In this document: one piece after another, positions 21,459-29,259 of the stretch
Layout: each line of letters starts with the position of its first letter
How positions within the stretch are numbered: the stretch's first letter is position 1
IMG/VR virus record: IMGVR_UViG_3300033153_009793
Coordinates: 1-41,614 of that record
Source: a virus
Direction: 5' to 3' (one strand)
Length of the DNA stretch: 41,614 bases
The notes under the pieces: generated by a model
Seen by the model: the letters and a program-made list of their open reading frames with translations, nothing else
What the model was told of the DNA's origin: nothing
The model's database searches: none
Made by a program: the position numbers and the translations under genes

Positions 21459-24400
21459 ATATAATTTGTTGTAAATGTAAAAAGGAATACTTATTAGAGG
21501 AGAACATATTTGAGGCGAATAAATTAAACAGACCGATTCTGAATTGTCCTCATTGCGAATTTAAACATTTGATTGATTTTATTCCTTTTAAGAAAGATTT
21601 GGGGCTTAAAAAAATCAAAGAGTTAAATCTTCTTACTTATTATATAGATTTAACTGCTTCAAGAATTGCTGATTCTGATAGGGCTGACCAATCAGGTTCA
21701 GATGATGGAGATGTGATTGATTGGACAAAAACTAATGACTTTATTCTTGCTACTCAAATAGCAACGAGTAAAGGTCCAATAGATAGAAGTTATAAACTTA
21801 GATGGAGAAACGTTACTGATGGTGGTTCTTTCGCAGATGTAGCTTCTACTGGAGAAATTTCTTATTCTGCTACTACTGTATTGGGAGATGGCACTACATT
21901 AACAAGTGGAAACAAACTCTGCACTGGAACTGTTGGAACTTGGCAAGATGGATTAGAAACTGAAGGAGATAATCTTTTACCTGATTCTGGAATATACTCT
22001 TTAGCAGATGAATATTACACAGAATTTCAATGGGCTTTAGATTGTGATAGTGCTTTAGATAGTAAAGAATACGAATTTGAGCTTTATGAGATAACAAATG
22101 GAGTAGTTATCGCAACAGCTTTATCATCTATTACAATGGCTGCTGCGGCAACCTCTACAACCTCTACTACTTCAACAACGACCTCCACTACATCAACGAC
22201 TACCAGTACAACCAGTAGTACTACATCTACAACTACTAGTGCCACATCAACAACTTCTAGTACAACTAGTTCTACCACGTCATCTACAACTAGTAGCACA
22301 ACGTCAACGACTACATCCGCCACCAGTACTACATCAACAACCTCTACTACGAGTAGCACTACAAGTTCTACTTCTACAAGTACGACCTCTACTACATCTT
22401 CCACTACAAGTACTACAACTAGTGCAACATCGACCACTAGTACAACAAGCACTACTTCGTCTACTACCTCTAGTACCACTTCAACTACCTCATCTACTAC
22501 CTCATCATCAACTACATCGACTAGTACAAGTACTTCTAGCACGTCTAGTTCTACATCTACTAGCACCTCAACTACCACATCTGGAGTTCAAAACTATTCA
22601 TTAGATTTAGAGAAAGATTCTTCTCAATATGCTTATGCGGCAGATAGCACAGACCTTTCTATTACAAGCGATATAACTATTGAGGCGTGGGTGAAAGTGG
22701 AAGATGCTCCAAGTTCAGCGGCTTATTCAATGGTTGGAAAATGGGCTTCGGGCGATGGTGCTTATTTCTTTTCTTATCTTGATGCTTCTGGTACAAAGAG
22801 TATACGATTAAATCTTTATGATACAGCTGCCCCAGGAACAAATGTGCCTTACGATTGGACTTATACTTTAACTCCTGGAACTTGGTATCATTTAGCAGTA
22901 ACGTGGGACAAAACAGGACATGCCAATGGCGATGGAACGGCAGAGTTATTTGTAAATGGTTCAAGCCAAGGAACGGTTACTGATGGTAGTGCTGCTGATA
23001 TTAATGATAGTGCCGCAGTTTGTGGAATTGGTGCATTAGGAGCAGGAGTATCGGGTTATTTCTTTGACGGAAAAATAGATGATGTAAGAATATGGTCTGA
23101 CATTAGAACTTCTACTGAAATAGCCAATAATAGGTGTGTAGAACTTAATGGAAACGAAGCTAATTTGGTAGCATACTGGATGCTAGATGGTCACGAAGAA
23201 GATAAAGGAACATCCACCGACCCAGCGGGTTCAATATCAGATGATTTAACTTTAGTTGCCAGTCCTGTTTATTCTACAGACAGAGCTTCTTGTTGGGCGG
23301 CTACAACTACAACATCTTCTACGACAACCTCTACGACCTCTAGTACAACCTCAACCACCACTTCAGCTACCTCAACGACTAGTACTACTTCGAGTACAAC
23401 AACTTCAGCTACAAGTACTACATCTACCACGTCTTCCACAACATCAAGCACTACGTCTAGTACTACCTCGACTACAACTTCGGCTACATCTACAACTTCT
23501 ACAAGTACGAGCACCTCTAGCACTTCCACCTCTACAAGCACGTCTACGAGTACAACCACATCTCCACCTGAAACTTCCACAACTAGTACCACCACATCTA
23601 GTACAACTAGTACAACTTCTTCCACCACCTCAACAACTACATCTGCAACTAGCACAACATCTACGACCTCGACAACTACATCATCAACTACTACTTCCAC
23701 TACAAGTACCACTAGTTCTACTACAACATCAGCTACCTCGACTACTTCTACTACTTCAAGTACGAGTACTAGTACCACTTCTTCTACAACCAGTACCACT
23801 ACTTCAGTAACTTCTACAACGAGCACGACTTCTAGCACGACCTCAAGCACTACGACATCAACTACGTCTACAACGACATCGGCTACTTCTACAACCAGCA
23901 CAACTAGCAGTACTAGTAGTTCAACAACCAGTACTACAACTAGTACTACCTCTAGTACAACAAGCTCAACTTCAACAACTAGTAGTACTTCTAGTACTAC
24001 AACATCGGCAACAAGTACTACCTCAACTACGACCTCGACAACCTCTAGTACGACAACTAGTACCACGTCAACAACATCTTCTACAACCACATCTGCTACA
24101 TCGACAACCTCAACAAGTACAAGTACTTCGAGCACTTCTACGTCAACAAGTACAAGTACAAGCACGACTACATCTCCAGGGGTTACATCTACTACATCTA
24201 CGACTACAACCGCCACGAGTACAACCTCAACCACGTCTACTACAAGCACGACCAGTAGTACAACTTCTACAACGAGTAGTTCTTCGACCACATCAAGCAC
24301 AACATCTTCCTCGTCTACTAGCACCTCTAGTTCTACAAGCTCAACGAGTTCGTCTACTTCATCATCAACTTCAACCACTACTGGGTTGGCTTCTAGCCTA

Positions 24401-24472
24401 CAAGCACAGATGGATGTATTTGACTTTAAGCCCATTTTAGGTATAAAAATAAATTATAGAGATAGAAGTTAA
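21455..24472 (+). CDS. Large mucin-like virion protein with LamG domain
   Basis: A 1005-aa mosaic. Residues 1-45 are a zinc ribbon (CCKC, then CPHC). Residues 60-225 form a beta-rich structural domain. Thr/Ser block A covers about 232-375. A LamG/concanavalin-like jellyroll spans about 380-595 (ITIEAWVKVED, WYHLAVTWDKT, KIDDVRIWSD). Thr/Ser blocks B, C and D fill most of 616-975. The end (MDVFDFKPILGIKI) matches the C-terminus of the 20052 protein. This is probably a long, glycosylated tail or surface fibre with a sugar-binding jellyroll. Confidence 0.8.
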   Translation: MNIICCKCKKEYLLEENIFEANKLNRPILNCPHCEFKHLIDFIPFKKDLGLKKIKELNLLTYYIDLTASRIADSDRADQSGSDDGDVIDWTKTNDFILATQIATSKGPIDRSYKLRWRNVTDGGSFADVASTGEISYSATTVLGDGTTLTSGNKLCTGTVGTWQDGLETEGDNLLPDSGIYSLADEYYTEFQWALDCDSALDSKEYEFELYEITNGVVIATALSSITMAAAATSTTSTTSTTTSTTSTTTSTTSSTTSTTTSATSTTSSTTSSTTSSTTSSTTSTTTSATSTTSTTSTTSSTTSSTSTSTTSTTSSTTSTTTSATSTTSTTSTTSSTTSSTTSTTSSTTSSSTTSTSTSTSSTSSSTSTSTSTTTSGVQNYSLDLEKDSSQYAYAADSTDLSITSDITIEAWVKVEDAPSSAAYSMVGKWASGDGAYFFSYLDASGTKSIRLNLYDTAAPGTNVPYDWTYTLTPGTWYHLAVTWDKTGHANGDGTAELFVNGSSQGTVTDGSAADINDSAAVCGIGALGAGVSGYFFDGKIDDVRIWSDIRTSTEIANNRCVELNGNEANLVAYWMLDGHEEDKGTSTDPAGSISDDLTLVASPVYSTDRASCWAATTTTSSTTTSTTSSTTSTTTSATSTTSTTSSTTTSATSTTSTTSSTTSSTTSSTTSTTTSATSTTSTSTSTSSTSTSTSTSTSTTTSPPETSTTSTTTSSTTSTTSSTTSTTTSATSTTSTTSTTTSSTTTSTTSTTSSTTTSATSTTSTTSSTSTSTTSSTTSTTTSVTSTTSTTSSTTSSTTTSTTSTTTSATSTTSTTSSTSSSTTSTTTSTTSSTTSSTSTTSSTSSTTTSATSTTSTTTSTTSSTTTSTTSTTSSTTTSATSTTSTSTSTSSTSTSTSTSTSTTTSPGVTSTTSTTTTATSTTSTTSTTSTTSSTTSTTSSSSTTSSTTSSSSTSTSSSTSSTSSSTSSSTSTTTGLASSLQAQMDVFDFKPILGIKINYRDRS
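22150..22581 (+). repeat. Thr/Ser repeat block A
   Basis: About 144 codons of Thr and Ser, broken only by occasional Ala in SATSTT words. Codons are mixed as in the other blocks. It separates the N-terminal structural part from the LamG jellyroll and would act as an extended, glycosylatable stalk. Confidence 0.9.
23301..24380 (+). repeat. Thr/Ser repeat blocks B, C and D
   Basis: Three blocks (about 23301-23563, 23571-24174, 24187-24380) separated by short SPPETS and SPGVTS breaks. About 350 codons in total. The breaks and the recurring STSTSTTTSP ending suggest block duplication followed by codon drift. The final block leads straight into the conserved C-terminal motif. Confidence 0.9.
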
Positions 24473-24485
24473 AGGAGGCAAAAAA

Positions 24486-25850
24486 ATGTTATTAAAAAAT
24501 CAAAATGATGTCTTAATTAAAGACCAACCAAGTACAATACTAACAGCATCGGTAGCTGCTACTGGTACGACTTTAACTGTTAAGAATAATAGTGGGTTTT
24601 CTCAAGACGATTTTGTTCTTATAGGAAAAATTGGGGAGGAAAAAACTGAAATTAAAAGGATTTCATCAGCAGTTTCAGCAGGAACTTCTTTAGCGGTTAT
24701 TGCTTTAGTATTTCCCCACGATGAAGATACTCCTATTATTAAAATAGATTATGACCAAGTAGAATATTCTCACTCTACTACTGAGACAGGTACTAAAACC
24801 ATTTTAACCACTATAGACGTTGAACCAAGTGAGGTTTTCACCTATTACGAAGATATAACTTATACTACTGGTTATGGTTTTAGTAGATTTAAAGATTCTA
24901 ACGCATCTACTTATTCGGTTTATTCAGATGCTATTCCTTATACGGGTTATACCGAAAAGATGTTAAGGATGATTAGAAATAAAGTTAGACGACTATTAAA
25001 AGAAACAGATGAATTAAATTCTCCCCTTGAGAATAGCGAGATAAATGATGAAATAAATTTAGCTCAAAAAGAAGTAGCTCACGAAAGATTGTGGAGTTTT
25101 TATGAAGCAACTAAATCATTTTCTTCTGTAGCTAACCAATATGAATATACCTTGGCTACAAATGTATTTAAACCCTATGAGTCAAAATATGATTCTCAAC
25201 CCTTAGCAATTATAGGACTATCTAGGTGGAATATTTTAAGATGGGATTCAAATACTACTGGTGACCCAACTCATATTTGTTTGTGGGATAACAAGGCAAG
25301 AATTTATCCTTATACTTCTTCTTCAGCTGACACTACGGCTATTGATGATGCTAGTAATATTACTGCTACAGATAAAACAATTACGGTTGATTCAACTTCT
25401 AGTTTTAGAGACCAGGGAAGAATAATAATTGATTCAGAAGTTATTTCTTATACAGGTAAAACCTCAACAACCCTTACTGGATGTACAAGAGGAGAAGAAG
25501 GAACTACTGCGGCTACTCATAATGATGATGCCGTAATAACAGAAAGAGATTTTATTTATTATTTTCAAGAAGACCCAGCAGACCTAGATGATGAAACAGA
25601 TAAAACAGAAATTCCCAATCCTTCTATTTTAGCTTATAAGGCGGGAGCAGAATTGGCTTTACAAATAGATAACGAAATCTTACACGATAGATTATTAGCT
25701 AAATATGAAAGAGCTTTCAAGCAATTAGTTAAAGCAGACCAGTTTAAAAATAAAGGAGGGTTTATGAGAGTTAGAGAAAGTTCAGAGGGTATTTCTGATT
25801 ATGGAGTATTAAGAGACCCAAATCGCAATCCTAAAATAACAGGACAATAA
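24486..25850 (+). CDS. Probable head-tail adaptor protein
   Basis: A 454-aa protein behind a perfect AAAGGAGG site. Residues 1-140 are beta-rich. The segment KMLRMIRNKVRRLLKETDE (from about 158) to QKEVAHERLWSFYEATKSF is a helical DUF-type core typical of adaptor or connector proteins below the portal. Another beta-rich part follows, with repeated ATDKTITVDSTSSF-like elements, echoed at the N-terminus. Position after head genes and before the nozzle-like gene fits. Exact family uncertain. Confidence 0.6.
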   Translation: MLLKNQNDVLIKDQPSTILTASVAATGTTLTVKNNSGFSQDDFVLIGKIGEEKTEIKRISSAVSAGTSLAVIALVFPHDEDTPIIKIDYDQVEYSHSTTETGTKTILTTIDVEPSEVFTYYEDITYTTGYGFSRFKDSNASTYSVYSDAIPYTGYTEKMLRMIRNKVRRLLKETDELNSPLENSEINDEINLAQKEVAHERLWSFYEATKSFSSVANQYEYTLATNVFKPYESKYDSQPLAIIGLSRWNILRWDSNTTGDPTHICLWDNKARIYPYTSSSADTTAIDDASNITATDKTITVDSTSSFRDQGRIIIDSEVISYTGKTSTTLTGCTRGEEGTTAATHNDDAVITERDFIYYFQEDPADLDDETDKTEIPNPSILAYKAGAELALQIDNEILHDRLLAKYERAFKQLVKADQFKNKGGFMRVRESSEGISDYGVLRDPNRNPKITGQ

Positions 25851-25852
25851 AT

Positions 25853-27328
25853 ATGGCAGAACAAACACAAAAACTTAATAATTATGACCTTAGTGGAGGA
25901 CAGAATTCATTAGTTTCGCCCTTATTCTTAAAAGATAATGAGTGTGAGTTGGTACAAAATTATCACATGGATAATATTGGTGGACTTACTAAAAGAAAGG
26001 GAATTACTTATCTTATTGGACAAGTAGAAAGTGCTAAACCAATTTCGTCATTATTCCAATTTATAGATAAAAGTGGAAATAATTATGACAATCTTTTAAT
26101 AGGTATAGATAAAGCTGATGATTCACAAGGATTAATAAGAACGATTGATTCTGATGGAACAGCTTGGGATGATTCTAAAACAAGTGAAACTTTAGGTTCT
26201 GTTCCTGTATTTTGTACATTAGTAAATTATATTTTTAGAACTAATAGTAATGAAGTTGTTGGTTCTAATAATAACCCCTTGGGGGCTTGGGGAACAACTA
26301 ATTGTCCCACTACTATTAAACCAAAATATTGTAAAGTATGGGAAGATAGAGTTTATGTTGCTAATAATAATCTTAGTGGAGCATTAAGACCATCAAGGAT
26401 TTATTGGTCATCACTTCCATCAGAAACAGGAACTCTTACGTGGACTACTAGCACAGATTATGCTGATATTAATCCAGACGATGGAGATGAAATTACTTGG
26501 ATAGAACCATCTGGTTCAAAACTTTTAATATTTAAAAACAGAGGATTATATCGTTGGACTTTTGGACAAGTAGAACCAGATAAAATTATAGATATAGGAA
26601 CTCCCGAAGGAAGAAGTGTGGCTCAAACTCACGGAATATGTTTCTTTGCTAATAATTATGGGGCTTACGCTTATACTTCAGGACAACCTAAAATGATTTC
26701 TAAGAAAGTTCAGCCATTTATTGATGCTGTTTCTAATACTAATATTTATAGGTCAGCTTGTGATAATGACCATTATTATTTATATATTGGAGACGTAATA
26801 GTTGATAGTATATCTTACGCCAATGTAATGTTAGTTTATACTATTTCATTAAATACTTGGCACATTGAAACTTATCCTTTTGAAATTAAAGCAATGGCAA
26901 GGTTTGAAAGAGATACTATTCCAAAAACTACCGATGTTGAAATTTATGACAATGTTTATTTAGGAGATGATGCTGGATATATTTACCGAAAAGGAATAGG
27001 AAATACAGATGATAATGGAACTACAGCTGGAACTATTAATGGTCGCATTATTACTAAAGAATACCCACTTAACTTTCCTAAAAATACTGAACTTAAAAAC
27101 CTATATGTTTTAGCTCAAAAAGCACGTGGAGCAAAAGTAAATTATAGAATTGATAGAGGTAAATGGAAACCTTGGAAAGACCTAAAAGAAAGAATAAACG
27201 AAGGAAGATTAAGTGGAAGAGCAAAGACCATTCAGCTCTCTTTTACAGATAACTCAATACTTACCCCATCAAGAATTGAAGGCTTTACGGTAGAATATAA
27301 ACCAAAGGAGGAAATAAGAAGAAAATGA
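25853..27328 (+). CDS. Probable tail nozzle/stabilisation protein
   Basis: A 491-aa, beta-propeller-like protein beginning LNNYDLSGGQNSLVSPLFL, then ECELVQNYHMDNIGGLTKRKG. This opening is common in phage head-closure or nozzle proteins such as P22 gp10-type stabilisation proteins. Repeated strands with WTWT/TWIEPSG motifs follow. The C-terminus is basic (KPKEEIRRK). It overlaps the next gene by an ATGA. Confidence 0.65.
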   Translation: MAEQTQKLNNYDLSGGQNSLVSPLFLKDNECELVQNYHMDNIGGLTKRKGITYLIGQVESAKPISSLFQFIDKSGNNYDNLLIGIDKADDSQGLIRTIDSDGTAWDDSKTSETLGSVPVFCTLVNYIFRTNSNEVVGSNNNPLGAWGTTNCPTTIKPKYCKVWEDRVYVANNNLSGALRPSRIYWSSLPSETGTLTWTTSTDYADINPDDGDEITWIEPSGSKLLIFKNRGLYRWTFGQVEPDKIIDIGTPEGRSVAQTHGICFFANNYGAYAYTSGQPKMISKKVQPFIDAVSNTNIYRSACDNDHYYLYIGDVIVDSISYANVMLVYTISLNTWHIETYPFEIKAMARFERDTIPKTTDVEIYDNVYLGDDAGYIYRKGIGNTDDNGTTAGTINGRIITKEYPLNFPKNTELKNLYVLAQKARGAKVNYRIDRGKWKPWKDLKERINEGRLSGRAKTIQLSFTDNSILTPSRIEGFTVEYKPKEEIRRK

Positions 27329-27930
27329 TAGACTATACTCAAACAGAACAATTTGATAGTTATTTAAACAGAGTAGATTCTATTTTAGCTCAACCATCAG
27401 TCATGGGTAGATTAGATTTTTTAGGAGGAATAGAAGAAACGCTAACAGAAATGTTAGAAGGTGGTGTGTTTGGTGGATTTAGTCAAACACAAGGAATAGA
27501 ATTTAATATAGATAAAGCAAGTCAGCAAAGTTATATTCAGTCAAGAAATTATACAGACGGAACTACTGGTTGGAGGATTGATTCCGATGGTGATATTAAT
27601 ATTAAAAAATCAGGAGCACTAAGTGTTTATCATAGCGATGGAACATTAGCTGGTAAAATTACAACAGACAACACAACTGCTGGAGTTGTTATTAAGGGTG
27701 GAAATAGTGGAAAGGGAGTTATGGTATATAAAACTGGAGCATCTACAGCCGATTTAGTTCCTTTTGGGGGAAGCTTTGGTTGTGGTAATTCTACTTATCC
27801 TTGGGGAGAAGTATATACATCACAACTTAATCTTAATCAAAACTATGTCGCTGGAGACCCAACAACAACTGGATATTTTCTTATTAAATTAAAAGGAACA
27901 TTTTATAGAGTACCAATTCAACTAAATTAA
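27325..27930 (+). CDS. Probable tail appendage protein
   Basis: A 201-aa protein with an N-terminal helix (about 1-50) and a beta-rich, Gly/Asn/Thr-rich rest (GWRIDSDGDINIKKSGALSV). This is the look of short tail fibres or needle-type proteins, with an N-terminal anchor and a stranded shaft. It is preceded by GGAGG and lies between the nozzle-like and internal virion genes. Confidence 0.6.
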   Translation: MIDYTQTEQFDSYLNRVDSILAQPSVMGRLDFLGGIEETLTEMLEGGVFGGFSQTQGIEFNIDKASQQSYIQSRNYTDGTTGWRIDSDGDINIKKSGALSVYHSDGTLAGKITTDNTTAGVVIKGGNSGKGVMVYKTGASTADLVPFGGSFGCGNSTYPWGEVYTSQLNLNQNYVAGDPTTTGYFLIKLKGTFYRVPIQLN

Positions 27931-27946
27931 TGGAGGGTAAAAATAT

Positions 27947-29257
27947 ATGTTAATAGAAGCAACAAAAAATCTAACGGATTATCTAAAATCGCAAAATAAG
28001 GGTTATTCAACTACAGACCTAAGAACTCTATATGGTGGTATGAATTTAGAAGGACGCTTAGGGTCTTATTCTGGAACTGGCTCTCAACATAGAGGAATGT
28101 TAAATCTCTTACAAGTAGAACAAACGATAGCAGATGTTAAAACTAAAACCTCTGCCATAGGTTCTATGATAAGACAGGGCGTTCAATTAGGAGCAGCTGG
28201 AGTGCAAATAACTCCTCAAACAGAGTTTGCTCCAACAGAGGAATATGCCAAGGCTTATCCTGAATTCGGAGAACTTAAAGAGGGTGCTTTAAGAATAACT
28301 CCTGACGGTAAAATAGAACAAGCACTTCCTACTGGTGAGTTTGCTGAAGTTGTTGGTCAAGACCAATTTACTAAAACTCCTTATGAATATGGATACGCAA
28401 TACCAAAAGATATTAAAGGAAATATTCAAACTCCATTAGGAACAAATGATTTAGCGGGAATAATTGGTAAAATTTCTTCTGGAGAAATAGAAGTTCCTGA
28501 AGTAGCTATTGCCAAGGAGGCTTCTGGTTTAGCTAAAGGAGATGAAAAAATGAGAGCAGCTCAAGCATTAGAAAGTACTCAACAAATGTTAGCTAAAAAA
28601 GGAATGGCTTTTAGCGGTATTAGAACTGAAACTGAAGCAAATTTAGCTGCAGAACACCTATCAAGAATGTCTGGTATTTCATTAAGATTAGCTTCAACTA
28701 TTATTTCAGCAGCAAGACAAGAACAAACCAGAGTGAAGCCAACTTATAGAAGTGTTGGTGGGGCTTTATATGAAATGATACCAGGAGAAGAACCACGCAA
28801 GGTAATAGAGGCAGAACAAAATATAGAATCAATGACTTACCAGGGACAAAGATGGGAAAAAGACCCAGCTACTGGAGAGTGGAAGTTAGCTTTTGAATTA
28901 CCAGAACAAACACCATCTCTTCAAACGGTTAAAAGTAATATAGTTTCTGACATTAATAGAGCCGTTGACCAATATAAATTAAACCCAGAAGGGTTTAGAG
29001 AACGATATATTGAAGCATTAGTAGCTACTCATGGAGAAGAACATAGAAAATATATTACAAACCAAACTTATGCTTTAATGCCAAGTATTATTGAAGGAGA
29101 AAAAGAATTAACTAAGTGGCAATTAGAGGCAACCGTAAATCAGTGGTTAGGAACTCCATCATCTTTAGATGGTGGTTCAGACTTATCTAATGAAGAAAAA
29201 GCCATACAAATTAGATTATTTGGACTTAATCCTGAAGATTTTGGTATTTATGATTAA
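27947..29257 (+). CDS. Probable internal virion or ejection protein (436 aa)
   Basis: A 436-aa, mostly helical protein with Gly/Gln-rich segments, behind GGAGG. No enzymatic motif. The long helices (QALESTQQMLAKKGMAFSGI, LRLASTIISAARQEQTRVK) and position beside a second large helical protein resemble the ejection proteins of podoviruses, which leave the head with the DNA. The assignment is by context. Confidence 0.55.
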   Translation: MLIEATKNLTDYLKSQNKGYSTTDLRTLYGGMNLEGRLGSYSGTGSQHRGMLNLLQVEQTIADVKTKTSAIGSMIRQGVQLGAAGVQITPQTEFAPTEEYAKAYPEFGELKEGALRITPDGKIEQALPTGEFAEVVGQDQFTKTPYEYGYAIPKDIKGNIQTPLGTNDLAGIIGKISSGEIEVPEVAIAKEASGLAKGDEKMRAAQALESTQQMLAKKGMAFSGIRTETEANLAAEHLSRMSGISLRLASTIISAARQEQTRVKPTYRSVGGALYEMIPGEEPRKVIEAEQNIESMTYQGQRWEKDPATGEWKLAFELPEQTPSLQTVKSNIVSDINRAVDQYKLNPEGFRERYIEALVATHGEEHRKYITNQTYALMPSIIEGEKELTKWQLEATVNQWLGTPSSLDGGSDLSNEEKAIQIRLFGLNPEDFGIYD

Positions 29258-29259
29258 AT

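Noticed and set aside
20620-24380. Sequencing or assembly artefact from a low-complexity repeat.
   Set aside because: Codons are thoroughly mixed, frames are intact over more than 3 kb, and the domains between blocks are normal.
20558-24435. Long open frames on the minus strand and in other frames over the Thr/Ser repeats (Val/Asp/Glu-rich or Leu/Gln/His-rich).
   Set aside because: They arise automatically because repeated Thr/Ser codons contain no stop codons in other frames. They lack ribosome binding sites and have unnatural composition.
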